A stretch of 46,169 nucleotides of DNA from Lutibacter sp. (GCF_013041805.1 NZ_JABDRI010000045.1:1-46169); one strand, 5' to 3'; shown: positions 1-9,461, numbered from the stretch's first letter. The notes: a model not told the origin generated them from the letters alone. A program made the numbers and translations.

Positions 1-1263
1 TATGGCTTTAGAGGAAACGCTAGAAATTTTGATTTAAATAGAGATTTTATAAAAGCAGATACCAAAAATGCACAATCTTTTGCTGAAATTTTTCATTTAT
101 TAAATCCAGATGTTTTTATTGACAATCACGTAAGTAACGGAGCTGATTATCAATATGCGATTACGCACTTATTTACCCAACATAATAAATTAGGAAATAA
201 TTTAGGAGCATTTCTTGAAACTACCATGAGACCTAGTATTGAAGCTTCTTTACTCGAAAAAAACATTCCTATTACACCTTACGTAAATGTTTGGGGTAAA
301 ACTCCAGAAGAAGGATTTAGTCAATTTTTTGATTCCCCTCGTTATTCAAGTGGTTATACAACATTATTCAATACTTTGGGCTTAATGGTTGAAACTCATA
401 TGTTAAAACCCTATAAAAAAAGAGTTGAACAAACCTATAGTTTTATGGAAAGCACTATTGAATTCACCTTAAAAAATGGTACTAAAATAAAGGAGCTTAG
501 AAAAAATGCTGTTCAACAAATATTAGAAAAAAACACCTATCCAATTTCATATGAAGTAGATAAAACTACATTTACAACATTACAATTTAAAGGGTATGAA
601 GGAGATTATATTGACAGCAAAGTTACCAACGGCAAACGCTTATTTTACGACAGAGACAAACCATTTTCAAAGCCTGTAAAATATTACAATCAATTTAAAG
701 CTTCAAAACAAATTACCATACCAAAAGCTTATATTTTAAAGCAAGGATGGTGGAAAATTTTAGAACGGTTAAAGGGTAACTGTATAGAATTTACAGTTTT
801 TAAACAAGATACGACTATCACTGTTGAAGAACAATATATAACCGATTACAAAACAAGAACACGCGCTTACGAAGGGCATTACCCACATTTTAATACAACT
901 ATATCCTCATATGAAAAAGACATACAATTTAAAAAAGGTGATATATACATTCCTGTAAATCAACCAGGAGCTCGTTACCTTTTTGAAACATTAGAAGCAG
1001 AAGCAACAGATTCTTTTTTTAATTGGAATTTTTTCGATACTATTCTTCAGCAAAAAGAAGGGTATTCAGGGTATGTTTTTGAAGATATTGCAGAACAGTT
1101 TTTAAATGAAAATCCTGCTTTGAAAGATTCCTTGTATTTAAAAATAAAAACGGATAAACGTTTTGAGGCAAACCCAAGAGCTCAATTAGATTTTATTTAT
1201 AAACATTCTCCTCATTATGAAGCAGCGCATTTAAAATTGCCTGTTTATAAAATTTATAATTAA
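1..1263 (+). CDS. M14-family zinc carboxypeptidase, 5'-truncated by the window edge
   Basis: The frame is open from base 1 and ends at the TAA at 1261-1263, giving 420 visible residues. The true start lies left of the window, so the ATG at 226 is internal. Visible M14 features are the substrate-binding segment F-D-L-N-R-D-F (residues 10-16, N13/R14), the third zinc-ligand region D-N-H-V-S-N-G (His43), and G-L-M-V-E-T-H around residue 131, where the general-base Glu is expected. The first zinc-ligand pair (HxxE) would be upstream, outside the window. Family members cleave C-terminal residues or cell-wall peptides, and many are exported; no signal peptide can be judged here. The C-terminal third has no motif I recognise. 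The family call is firm; the substrate is unknown. Confidence 0.8.
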   Translation, partial: YGFRGNARNFDLNRDFIKADTKNAQSFAEIFHLLNPDVFIDNHVSNGADYQYAITHLFTQHNKLGNNLGAFLETTMRPSIEASLLEKNIPITPYVNVWGKTPEEGFSQFFDSPRYSSGYTTLFNTLGLMVETHMLKPYKKRVEQTYSFMESTIEFTLKNGTKIKELRKNAVQQILEKNTYPISYEVDKTTFTTLQFKGYEGDYIDSKVTNGKRLFYDRDKPFSKPVKYYNQFKASKQITIPKAYILKQGWWKILERLKGNCIEFTVFKQDTTITVEEQYITDYKTRTRAYEGHYPHFNTTISSYEKDIQFKKGDIYIPVNQPGARYLFETLEAEATDSFFNWNFFDTILQQKEGYSGYVFEDIAEQFLNENPALKDSLYLKIKTDKRFEANPRAQLDFIYKHSPHYEAAHLKLPVYKIYN

Positions 1264-1298
1264 TTACACAACCTAATTATTTTGTAATACTGTTATAA

Positions 1299-2117
1299 AT
1301 GGATTTAAATACAAAAGATATTCAATTACAGTATAAAGGATTTTTAAACACACCTTTATTATGGAAATCTGATACTATTTTGGGTTTAGCACAGCTCAAC
1401 CTTCCTAAAGAAAATTCAACAACTTTTAATAGTGTTATTACAAAAAATCTTCGGTTAGGAAAACGGGTGGAGCGATTTATAAGTCACGAATTACAGCAAT
1501 ATTCTTGGATTGAAATTTTAGCTGAGAATATTCAGATTCAAAATGGTAAAACAACTATTGGAGAAATTGATTTTATAATTCAACAAAATAGCATTCCTAT
1601 TCATTTAGAAGTTGTTTACAAATTTTATTTGTATGATGAAACTGTTGGAAGTTCAGAAATAGAACATTGGATTGGGCCTAATAGAAAAGATAGTTTAACA
1701 CAAAAATTAACCAAATTAAAAGAAAAACAATTACCGCTAATTTTTAGACCTGAAGCGCTTCCCCTTTTTACAAAATTGAATCTAAATATAGCTTCTGTAC
1801 AACAAAAAGTTTATTTTAAAGCTCAGTTGTTTGTACCATTTCATTTAAAAAATAATTTGTTTCCCCTCATAAATAATGAGTGTAATAAAGGTTTTTATAT
1901 TAATTTTAAAGAATTAAATCAATTTAAAACATTTAAATTTTTTATTCCAACTAAAGTCAATTGGCTCCAAGAAATTCAAATTCAAATAAATTGGAAAAAT
2001 TACAACACTATTTTACCTGAAATTGAAAACTTAATGGAACAAAAAACATCACCACTTTGTTGGGTCAAACAACCTAATGGTGAAGTTTATAAAATTTTTA
2101 TTGTGTGGTGGAAGTAA
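1299..2117 (+). CDS. DUF1853 family protein, possible PD-(D/E)XK nuclease fold
   Basis: A 272-residue cytosolic protein with no signal peptide or membrane segment. The core resembles DUF1853: R-V-E-R-F-I-S-H-E (56-64), G-E-I-D-F (88-92), H-L-E-V-V-Y-K-F-Y-L (102-111) and I-G-P-N-R-K-D-S-L (126-134). The spacing of acidic Asp91, Glu104 and Lys108 on predicted adjacent strands recalls PD-(D/E)XK nucleases, but that is my inference and the reaction is unknown. It starts 35 nt after the carboxypeptidase stop. Its stop lies 1 nt from the stop of the convergent gene on the other strand, with no terminator between them. Confidence 0.7.
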   Translation: MDLNTKDIQLQYKGFLNTPLLWKSDTILGLAQLNLPKENSTTFNSVITKNLRLGKRVERFISHELQQYSWIEILAENIQIQNGKTTIGEIDFIIQQNSIPIHLEVVYKFYLYDETVGSSEIEHWIGPNRKDSLTQKLTKLKEKQLPLIFRPEALPLFTKLNLNIASVQQKVYFKAQLFVPFHLKNNLFPLINNECNKGFYINFKELNQFKTFKFFIPTKVNWLQEIQIQINWKNYNTILPEIENLMEQKTSPLCWVKQPNGEVYKIFIVWWK

Positions 2118-2118
2118 A

Positions 2119-2598
2119 TTACTCAGGCCATTTTATCCTATCATCATCAATAAAAAATGGCGACCATTGTATTTCATCTAACACACCATCATTTATCCAA
2201 AAATTAATTGATTTCTCATCAATTTCAATAACCTCTTGATCTTGTCCATCAAAATCGGAACAATCTTCAAGTGTCAAATTTCCAAATTTCATTTCTTCTA
2301 ATTCATTTTGTAAATTTTCTGAATCTAATCCAATTAAACTTTTACCTTTCAATTCATAAAAATTAGAATAAATAGAGATCATGATTAGTTTCCAATCATC
2401 CTCTTCATCAAAACTAAGTGATAGCTTTAATTCATCATATTCCCAAGATTCAGTTAAATCATCGCTAGAATCTGAATGAGAATATTTATCAATAAATGAG
2501 GGTTCACCAAGCATTAGTTTAACTTCTGCCCTTGTCATCCCAAATTTTAAATTACCAAGACCAAAACCTGGTTTAATTTCTTTTAATGCTATTTTCAT
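2119..2598 (-). CDS. acidic hypothetical protein, 159 aa
   Basis: I do not recognise this family. It is a soluble, strongly acidic protein rich in Asp and Glu, with no signal peptide, Cys motif or membrane span. Near the N-terminus, F-G-M-T-R-A-E-V-K-L-M-L-G-E-P (residues 18-32) resembles the G-M-T-xx-E-V-xx-x-L-G-x-P turn of SmpA/BamE-like domains. The lipoprotein signal of true BamE is absent, so an envelope role is not supported. It starts 62 nt downstream of lpxD on the same strand and may be cotranscribed with it. No TANNTTTG element is visible in that gap. Confidence 0.6.
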   Translation of the reverse strand: MKIALKEIKPGFGLGNLKFGMTRAEVKLMLGEPSFIDKYSHSDSSDDLTESWEYDELKLSLSFDEEDDWKLIMISIYSNFYELKGKSLIGLDSENLQNELEEMKFGNLTLEDCSDFDGQDQEVIEIDEKSINFWINDGVLDEIQWSPFFIDDDRIKWPE

Positions 2599-2660
2599 AA
2601 TGTTATATAGATTTATTATCCTGGTATATAAAATTCATTAATTATATATGAATTTAAAAA

Positions 2661-3653
2661 TTAACTTTTTCCAAGTTTCCTTAAAGCCACCCATTGTCTA
2701 AACATATCTCTTGAATCTGTTGCCGGATAACCAACAACCGTTTTACCGGCAGCAACATCATTCATAACACCAGAACCTCCACCAACAACTGCGCCTGAAT
2801 GAATTGTTAAATGATCTTTTATTGAGGAACCTCCGCCTATAATAACACCATCGCCCAAAGTAACAGAGCCCGCCAATCCACTACTTCCTGCCATAATACA
2901 AGAACGTCCTAAAATACAATTATGAGCAATTTGAACTAAATTATCTATTTTACAACCATCACCAATTACAGTGGAACTAAATTTTGCACGGTCAACTGTA
3001 GAATTCGCACCAATTTCAACATAGTTACCAATTATAACATTTCCTATTTGAGGAATTTTAACCAATCCTCGCCCAACATCACTAGGCCTATATCCAAAAC
3101 CATCAGCACCAATACTAACATTTGTATGGAAAATACAATGACTTCCAATTTCACATCGTTCTCTAATGACAGTACCTGACCAAACAACTGTAAAATTGCC
3201 AATCTTGGTTTCATCAAAAATGCAAACATTTGGATATAAAACAACTCCATCTCCTAAAACAACATCTTTTCCTACATAACAATTTGCACCAATCTTACAC
3301 CCCTTACCAATTAGTGCAGATGCATGAATAACTGCTGTTGGATGCACATCAATTTCAAAATCTGGAGGACTTGGATTAAATAATTCCAAAATTTTCGCCA
3401 TAGCCAAATCGGCATTTTTCACTTTAATTAAAGCTCTATTCTCCTCTGGATCAATACTTAAATTATCATTAACTATCGCAACACTTGCTTTTGAAGTTTT
3501 CCATAAATGAACATATTTTCGACTTCCTATAAAACTAATTTGATCAATAGTAGCTTTTTGTAATTCTTCTGGTCCACTAATATTTTGATTTGTACTCCCA
3601 ACTATTTCACCTTTTAAAACAGCATTGATCTCTTTAATTGTATATGATTTCAT
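2661..3653 (-). CDS. lpxD: UDP-3-O-acylglucosamine N-acyltransferase LpxD
   Basis: LpxD adds the second 3-hydroxyacyl chain, from acyl-ACP, to UDP-3-O-acylglucosamine in lipid A synthesis. The 330-residue length fits the family. Residues 1-100 form the N-terminal uridine-binding domain (S-F-I-G-S-R-K-Y around 40-47). From about residue 103 onward is a left-handed beta-helix of hexapeptide repeats (I-G-x-x-C/N). The catalytic His lies in Q-I-A-H-N (His244), and N-V-S-I-G-A-D-G-F-G-Y (178-188) is a typical LpxD segment. A short C-terminal helix follows G-Y-P-A. No lpxC, fabZ or lpxA is adjacent, so this is a solitary copy, and Bacteroidota often carry more than one LpxD-like gene. No convincing promoter element was seen in the 183-nt divergent gap to topB. 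Confidence 0.9.
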   Translation of the reverse strand: MKSYTIKEINAVLKGEIVGSTNQNISGPEELQKATIDQISFIGSRKYVHLWKTSKASVAIVNDNLSIDPEENRALIKVKNADLAMAKILELFNPSPPDFEIDVHPTAVIHASALIGKGCKIGANCYVGKDVVLGDGVVLYPNVCIFDETKIGNFTVVWSGTVIRERCEIGSHCIFHTNVSIGADGFGYRPSDVGRGLVKIPQIGNVIIGNYVEIGANSTVDRAKFSSTVIGDGCKIDNLVQIAHNCILGRSCIMAGSSGLAGSVTLGDGVIIGGGSSIKDHLTIHSGAVVGGGSGVMNDVAAGKTVVGYPATDSRDMFRQWVALRKLGKS

Positions 3654-3806
3654 TCATGTTGATTTTCAGTTATTTAAAAAAACTATTGTTGGTGTAATTG
3701 CTAAGATATATTATTAAAATTAGAGTTGTAGAGTTCTATTATTTTTTTATTCAAACGTTTCATGGAAATGATAAATTCTTTCCGCTCTATTTTAATCAAA
3801 ATTGCT

Positions 3807-3814
3807 TATTTTCG
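3807..3814 (+). promoter_or_regulatory. possible -7 promoter element for topB (TATTTTCG)
   Basis: TATTTTCG differs by one base from the Bacteroidota -7 consensus TANNTTTG and ends 22 nt before the ATG at 3837. Its position inside the longer reading frame that begins at 3762 favours the downstream start. No clear -33 TTG was seen, so this is weak. Confidence 0.35.
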
Positions 3815-3836
3815 AACTTCAAATTCAAAAGTATCC

Positions 3837-6137
3837 ATGAAAGTATGTATTGCTGAAAAACCAAGTGTTGCACGCGAAATTGCTGCCGTTTTAGGAGCAA
3901 ACACAAAACGTGATGGCTACTTTGAGGGCAATGGCTATGCTGTAACATACACTTTTGGACATTTATGTACTTTGTTTGAACCTAACGATTACAAACCTTA
4001 TTGGAAAAGTTGGGATTTAAATAATTTACCAATGCTTCCCGAAAAATTCCAAACTAAAGTAGTTGCAAATGATGGAATTCAAAAACAATTCAATATTGTA
4101 AAAAGTTTATTTGATAAAGCAACTGTTATTATAAACTGTGGTGATGCTGGTCAAGAAGGAGAACTAATTCAACGTTGGGTAATCAATCAAGCGAATTATA
4201 AAGGTGAAGTTCAGCGCTTATGGATTTCGTCGCTTACTACTGAAGCCATTAAAGAAGGATTTCAAAATCTAAAACCCTCAAAAAATTACGATAATTTATA
4301 TTATGCCGGTTTTTCAAGAGCCATTGGTGATTGGCTATTAGGAATGAATGCAACTAGGTTGTATACCGTAAAACACGGTGGTTACAAACAAATGTTATCG
4401 GTTGGAAGAGTACAAACTCCCACATTGACAATGTTGGTAAATAGATTTAACGAAATTGAAAATTTTAAACCTCAACCCTATTGGGAATTACAAACACTGT
4501 ATAGAGAAATGTTGTTTAATTGTGAAGAAGGTCGATTCTTAAAAAAAGAGGAAGGTGAACTTTTTGCCAATAAAGTTAAAGAAAGTGATTTTGAAATTGT
4601 TTCTATAACCAAAAAGAAAGGAACAGAATACGCTCCAAAATTATTTGATTTAACCGGTTTGCAAGTCTATTGCAATAATAAATTTGGATTTTCAGCCGAT
4701 GAAACGCTTAAAATTGTTCAGAAATTATACGAACAAAAAGTAGTGACCTATCCAAGAGTTGACACCACGTTTTTGCCAAATGATGTGTATCCGAAAGTGG
4801 CTGGAATCTTAAAAAATTTAACAAAATACAGTGCACTTACTCAACCTTTACTTTCAAAAAAAATAAAAAAATCGAGTAGAGTTTTTAATGACAAAAAAGT
4901 AACCGATCATCACGCTATTATTCCAACTGGAGTTCAAATAAATTTACAATACAACCAGCAACAAGTCTATAATATCATTACCAAACGTTTTATTGCTGTA
5001 TTTTATGATGATTGTAAGGTTTCAAATACTTCCGTAATTGGAAAAGCTGATGTTGTTACTTTTAAAACTACAGGAAAAGAAATATTAGAAAAAGGGTGGC
5101 GGGTTGTTTTCGAATCTTCCAAAACAGAAGAGAAAAATATAGCAGGAATATTACCAACTTTTGTAAAAGGTGAAAAAGGTTCTCATATTCCATCATTTTT
5201 AGAAAAAGAAACGAAACCTCCTAACCAATTTTCTGAAGCAACACTTTTACGCGCCATGGAAACCGCAGGAAAACAAGTAGATGATGACGAAATGAGAGAA
5301 TTAATGAAAGAAAATGGGATTGGAAGGCCATCTACTCGCGCTAATATTATTGAAACACTTTTTAAACGTAAATATATAAAGCGGAATAAAAAACAATTAT
5401 TACCAACACAAACTGGCATTCAATTAATTGATACAATACAAAACGAGTTATTGAAATCTGCTGAGTTAACTGGTTTATGGGAAAAACAACTAAAAGAAAT
5501 TGAAAAAGGAAACTATAATGCCGGAACCTTCATAAAAAATATGAAAAAAATGGTGGATAACTTAGTTTATGAAGTTCGTTCTGAAACTGTGAGAGCTAAT
5601 ATCTCAGCAGTAGTAAATACAAATCAAGCCAAAGCAACTTCTTCAAAAACAGCCACTAAAAAATCTAAGATTTCTTCTATAAAATGTCCTAAATGTGCTA
5701 AAGGAACAATCATAAAAGGAAAAACTGCTTATGGATGTAGCGATTATAAAAATGGATGTAACCTAAGGCTTCCATTCACTTTTTTAGATAAAAAAATATC
5801 TGAAAATCAATACGTTAGATTACTCCAAAAAGGTTGTACCGTTAATTTAAAAGGTTTTAAAACTAGCGCTGGAACTGTTGAAGGTTTGGTTCGCTTCGAT
5901 GAAAATTATAATTTAAAATTAGAAGAGAAAAAATCAACTGACAAGAAAATACCTAATACACTACTATGCCCTAAATGTAAAAAAGGAACTATTTTAAAAG
6001 GGAAATCTGCTTACGGTTGCAGTAATTATAAAAATGGGTGCGATTTTATTTTCAGTTTTGATGATATCAGAAAAAATGCAGCAGGGAAACCCCTTACTAA
6101 AGAATTGGTTTACGAAATTATAAATGGAACAGCTTAA
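3837..6137 (+). CDS. topB: DNA topoisomerase III (type IA) with two C-terminal zinc ribbons
   Basis: A type IA topoisomerase that passes single strands through a transient 5'-phosphotyrosyl break, acting in decatenation and recombination intermediates. The frame is open from an ATG at 3762, but I choose 3837 because the family N-terminus (M-K-V-C-I-A-E-K-P-S) begins there; this gives 766 aa. Toprim Glu7 and Asp103 fall at the same numbers as in E. coli TopB, but the D-x-D reads D-A-G (103-105), so the second Asp is Gly. The active-site Tyr305 is in V-T-Y-P-R-V-D-T. S-V-G-R-V-Q-T-P and G-R-P-S-T-R are conserved. Two C-P-K-C zinc ribbons start at Cys617 and Cys711, separated by a topoisomerase C-terminal repeat. 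It overlaps the next gene by 14 nt. Confidence 0.93.
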   Translation: MKVCIAEKPSVAREIAAVLGANTKRDGYFEGNGYAVTYTFGHLCTLFEPNDYKPYWKSWDLNNLPMLPEKFQTKVVANDGIQKQFNIVKSLFDKATVIINCGDAGQEGELIQRWVINQANYKGEVQRLWISSLTTEAIKEGFQNLKPSKNYDNLYYAGFSRAIGDWLLGMNATRLYTVKHGGYKQMLSVGRVQTPTLTMLVNRFNEIENFKPQPYWELQTLYREMLFNCEEGRFLKKEEGELFANKVKESDFEIVSITKKKGTEYAPKLFDLTGLQVYCNNKFGFSADETLKIVQKLYEQKVVTYPRVDTTFLPNDVYPKVAGILKNLTKYSALTQPLLSKKIKKSSRVFNDKKVTDHHAIIPTGVQINLQYNQQQVYNIITKRFIAVFYDDCKVSNTSVIGKADVVTFKTTGKEILEKGWRVVFESSKTEEKNIAGILPTFVKGEKGSHIPSFLEKETKPPNQFSEATLLRAMETAGKQVDDDEMRELMKENGIGRPSTRANIIETLFKRKYIKRNKKQLLPTQTGIQLIDTIQNELLKSAELTGLWEKQLKEIEKGNYNAGTFIKNMKKMVDNLVYEVRSETVRANISAVVNTNQAKATSSKTATKKSKISSIKCPKCAKGTIIKGKTAYGCSDYKNGCNLRLPFTFLDKKISENQYVRLLQKGCTVNLKGFKTSAGTVEGLVRFDENYNLKLEEKKSTDKKIPNTLLCPKCKKGTILKGKSAYGCSNYKNGCDFIFSFDDIRKNAAGKPLTKELVYEIINGTA

Positions 6138-6711
6138 AAAAACGCATCGTCATTTTATTATTTTTAAACCTTATGGGTTTTTAAGTCAATTTGTAACAAA
6201 TCAAACCAGACGAAAAAACAAAAAAATGCTAGGTGAATTATATGATTTTCCAGAAAACACCATGGCTATTGGACGCTTAGATGAAGCTTCTGAAGGTTTA
6301 TTGTTGCTTACAACTGATGGAAAAGTAAGTCAATTTATAAGAAGTAATAAAATAGAAAAAGAATATTACGCTCAGGTTGATGGCGAAATTACATCTGAAG
6401 CGATTGAAAATTTAAAAAACGGTGTAACAATTAGTAGTGAAATAGGTCCTTATTTTACAAAAAATTGTAGGGTAAAAAAGTTAAGTAAAGCTCCTCAACT
6501 TCCAGAGAGAGCTAAAAAAATTAGAGACGAAAGGCACGGACCAACAAGCTGGATTTCAATTACTTTAAGAGAAGGAAAATTTAGACAGGTTAGAAAAATG
6601 ACAGCTGCTGTTGGTTTTCCAACTTTACGTTTGGTACGTGTTAGAATTGGAACTATTCTACTTTCTAATATGCAACCCGGAGAGGTAATTGAAAAAACTG
6701 ATTTATTATAA
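6124..6711 (+). CDS. rluE: 23S rRNA pseudouridine synthase, RluE/RsuA family
   Basis: RsuA-family synthases isomerise a specific rRNA uridine to pseudouridine; RluE modifies U2457 of 23S rRNA in E. coli. The 195-residue protein has the family start F-K-P-Y-G-F-L-S-Q-F (14-23) and the catalytic loop G-R-L-D-E-A-S-E-G-L-L-L-L-T-x-D-G (50-66, catalytic Asp53). The C-terminal R-E-G-K-F-R-Q-V-R-K-M segment is also present. The N-terminal S4 domain of RsuA is absent, as in RluE. The ATG lies inside the last codons of topB (14-nt overlap in another frame), so translation is probably coupled. The exact target uridine is assigned by similarity only. Confidence 0.85.
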   Translation: MEQLKKTHRHFIIFKPYGFLSQFVTNQTRRKNKKMLGELYDFPENTMAIGRLDEASEGLLLLTTDGKVSQFIRSNKIEKEYYAQVDGEITSEAIENLKNGVTISSEIGPYFTKNCRVKKLSKAPQLPERAKKIRDERHGPTSWISITLREGKFRQVRKMTAAVGFPTLRLVRVRIGTILLSNMQPGEVIEKTDLL

Positions 6712-6803
6712 ATTTCCTTTATTTTCTGTTAAACAAAATTGAATAAAATGCTATTTGCAAAATAATTCTTACATTGTTCATCAAAATTAACAACTTATAA
6801 CAT

Positions 6804-7262
6804 ATGATTACACTTCGTATTAATGGAGAAAAACACACCTTAGATGTTGCTCCAGATATGCCATTACTTTGGGCAATAAGAGATATTGTAGGACTCACCG
6901 GAACAAAATATGGATGTGGAATTGGCGTGTGCGGTTCGTGTAAAGTCCTAATGGATAATTCTCCTGTTCAATCGTGTATGATTCCTGTTTCTGCTGCTGA
7001 AGGAAAAGATATTTTAACCATTGAGGGTGAATTTGAGAATTTACAATTATTGCAAGAATCTTGGGTTGAACTAAATGTAGCGCAATGCGGATTTTGTCAA
7101 CCTGGGCAATTAATTGCAGCTGCGGCATTGTTAAATAAAAATGAGAATCCAACTGATAAAGACATAGATGAAGCCATGATTGGTAATATTTGTAGATGTG
7201 GAACCTACGAACGCATTAAAAAAGCGATACATAGAACTGTTGAACTAAAAAACCAAAACTAA
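6804..7262 (+). CDS. molybdenum hydroxylase small subunit, 2x[2Fe-2S] (IorA-like)
   Basis: The electron-transfer subunit of a xanthine oxidase-family hydroxylase, of the isoquinoline 1-oxidoreductase alpha type. The 152-residue protein has a plant-type [2Fe-2S] ferredoxin domain (Cys38, Cys43, Cys46, Cys58 in C-G-I-G-V-C-G-S-C). An all-helical second [2Fe-2S] domain follows (C-G-F-C-Q-P-G at 95-101 and C-R-C-G at 130-133). All eight cluster cysteines are present. There is no export signal, while the partner subunit 2 nt downstream has a Tat signal; co-export of the folded complex is likely but inferred. The 92-nt gap upstream contains no clean TANNTTTG. Confidence 0.9.
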   Translation: MITLRINGEKHTLDVAPDMPLLWAIRDIVGLTGTKYGCGIGVCGSCKVLMDNSPVQSCMIPVSAAEGKDILTIEGEFENLQLLQESWVELNVAQCGFCQPGQLIAAAALLNKNENPTDKDIDEAMIGNICRCGTYERIKKAIHRTVELKNQN

Positions 7263-7264
7263 TT

Positions 7265-9454
7265 ATGAGTACTATAAAAAATATAAGTCGTAGAACTTTT
7301 GTTAGAAGTATTGGTTTGGCATCTGGTGGATTAATTTTAGCTTGTAACACCTCTATATTTTCAGACAAAGAAAAGCAAGATATTAAAAATTTAGTTGATT
7401 TTAACCCAAACTTATTTGTGCAGTTAAATTCTGACGGAAGCTTAATTTTAATTGCTTCGCGTTCTGAAATGGGAAATGGAGTTAGAACTTCATTAACTTC
7501 AGTAATTGCTGATGAAATGGATGCAGATTGGGATAAAGTAATTGTAAAACAAGCAACTGGTGATGCAAAGTATGGCGATCAAAATACAGATGGTTCTCGA
7601 AGTATTCGCTATTTATATGAAACAATGCGCCAAATGGGTGCCATGGCAAGAGCCATGTTAATTTCAGCAGCTGCTCAAGAATGGCAAGTTCCAGAGAATG
7701 AATGTACTGCGGAAAATCATTTTGTCCTGCATTCAAGTGATAAAAAAATAGCTTTTGGAGATTTAGTTGATATTGCAAAGACATTAGAAATCCCAACAGA
7801 TGTGCAATTAAAAAATCCAAAAGATTTTAAATATATTGGAAAGTACCTAAGAAGTGTGGATGCCGAAGCCTATTCAAATGGAAGTGCTGTTTTTGGTTTA
7901 GATAAGCGCATTCCTGATATGAAATTTGCTGCAATTGCCCGTTGTCCTGTCACTTTTGGAACGGTAAAATCATTTGATAAAACAGCTGCATTAAAAATTG
8001 CTGGAGTTGAAGCTGTTATTGAAATTCCAAGAATTGAAAAACCTTTTGGTGCATTAGGAGGCGTTGCCGTTATTGCAACAAATACGTGGGCTGCTTTTAA
8101 AGGAAAAGAAGCATTGAAAGTTGAATGGAATTATGGAGATAATGAATCGTATGATTCTGAAATTTTCATGAATCAAATGACTGAAAATGTTCATAAACAA
8201 GGAAAAGTTGGAAAAGATGCTGGAAATGTTACTAAGGCGTTTAAAAATGCTGATAAAATTGTAGAAAGCACCTTTCAACTACCACATTTATCGCACGCTC
8301 CTATGGAAGTTCCAAATGCAATAGCTTGGGTTCAAGGAGATAGTTGTGAAGTTTGGGCTCCAACACAAGCGCCGCAAACGACTCGAAAAGAAGTGATTGA
8401 TTATTTAGAAACAACTGAAGAAAAAGTGACCATCAATGTAACGTTGCTAGGTGGCGGATTTGGAAGAAAATCGAAACCAGATTATATTGTTGAAGCTGTT
8501 ATGCTTTCAAAAGAAATAAACGGGCCTTTGCAAGTTGTTTGGACTAGAGAAGATGATATAAAACACGGATATTATCATACCACAAGTGCTCAATATTTAA
8601 AAGCATCATTAGATAAAAATGGCAATGTTACTGGTTGGTTACATCGATTTGCATTACCATCAATAACATCTACTTTTATGCCTGGTGTTGATTATGCGGC
8701 TGGTTTTGAAATTGCGAGTGCTGCAAATATTCCTTTTGATATTAAAAATATAAAAGTTGAAGTGGGTCAAGCACCGGCTCATGTAAGAATTGGTTGGTTA
8801 CGATCAGTTATAAATATTCCTCACGGATTTTCAGAAAATGTATTTGCAGACGAATTAGCTTTTGCTGCTAAAAAAGACCCATTAGAATTTAGATTAAATT
8901 TAATTGGCAAGGATAGAATTGAAGATACACAAGATCCGATAAAATATGATACAGCTCGACTTAAAAATGTATTGAAGGTTGCGGCTAAAAATGCCGAATG
9001 GGGAAAAGAATTACCTGAAGGTCACGCATATGGTTTGGCCGTTCATTATAGCTTTTACTCTTATGTTGCTTCTATTGTGGAGGTTTCTATTGAAAATAGT
9101 AAAGTTAAAGTACACAATGTTTTTACTGCTATTGATTGTGGAACTGTTGTAAACAAAAATACAGTTGAAGCTCAAATGCAAGGTTCTGCAGTTTTTGGAA
9201 TGTCGATCGCTTTTTATGGTAAAATTACAGCCAAAAATGGTGCAATTGAACAAAGTAATTACAACGATTATCCAATGGTTCGCATCAATGAGTCTCCAAA
9301 TGTTCATGTTGAAATAATTGAAAGCTCAGAAAGACCAACTGGTGTTGGGGAACCAGGTGTTCCTGTAATTGCTCCGGCTATTGTGAATGCTATTTACAAA
9401 TTAACTGGTAAAAGGTATTATAATTTGCCTTTATCTGATTATAATTTAGCTTAA
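7265..9454 (+). CDS. molybdopterin-binding large subunit, IorB/aldehyde oxidase-like, Tat lipoprotein
   Basis: The catalytic subunit of a molybdenum hydroxylase, 729 aa. The N-terminus has a twin-arginine motif S-R-R-T-F-V-R (Arg9/Arg10), then a hydrophobic stretch ending in the lipobox L-I-L-A-C (Cys27). It should therefore be exported folded by Tat and lipid-anchored. Family signatures include G-G-G-F-G-R-K near the middle and G-V-G-E-P-G-V-P-V-I-A-P-A at 693-705, with Glu696 as the expected general base. Its architecture is like the single-chain IorB group rather than three-subunit CoxL/M/S enzymes, since no FAD subunit gene is present. It probably oxidises an aldehyde or N-heterocycle in the periplasm and passes electrons to the Fe-S subunit and an unknown cytochrome. 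The substrate cannot be told from sequence. Confidence 0.88.
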   Translation: MSTIKNISRRTFVRSIGLASGGLILACNTSIFSDKEKQDIKNLVDFNPNLFVQLNSDGSLILIASRSEMGNGVRTSLTSVIADEMDADWDKVIVKQATGDAKYGDQNTDGSRSIRYLYETMRQMGAMARAMLISAAAQEWQVPENECTAENHFVLHSSDKKIAFGDLVDIAKTLEIPTDVQLKNPKDFKYIGKYLRSVDAEAYSNGSAVFGLDKRIPDMKFAAIARCPVTFGTVKSFDKTAALKIAGVEAVIEIPRIEKPFGALGGVAVIATNTWAAFKGKEALKVEWNYGDNESYDSEIFMNQMTENVHKQGKVGKDAGNVTKAFKNADKIVESTFQLPHLSHAPMEVPNAIAWVQGDSCEVWAPTQAPQTTRKEVIDYLETTEEKVTINVTLLGGGFGRKSKPDYIVEAVMLSKEINGPLQVVWTREDDIKHGYYHTTSAQYLKASLDKNGNVTGWLHRFALPSITSTFMPGVDYAAGFEIASAANIPFDIKNIKVEVGQAPAHVRIGWLRSVINIPHGFSENVFADELAFAAKKDPLEFRLNLIGKDRIEDTQDPIKYDTARLKNVLKVAAKNAEWGKELPEGHAYGLAVHYSFYSYVASIVEVSIENSKVKVHNVFTAIDCGTVVNKNTVEAQMQGSAVFGMSIAFYGKITAKNGAIEQSNYNDYPMVRINESPNVHVEIIESSERPTGVGEPGVPVIAPAIVNAIYKLTGKRYYNLPLSDYNLA

Positions 9455-9461
9455 ATTTTTT

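Noticed and set aside
2694-2701. TTGTCTAA word in lpxD as another operator
   Set aside because: No CTAGACAA-like partner at the required distance, and it lies inside coding sequence.
3762-3836. Upstream ATG giving TopB 25 extra residues
   Set aside because: The extension is not family-like, and the conserved N-terminus starts exactly at 3837, with Glu7 at the E. coli position.
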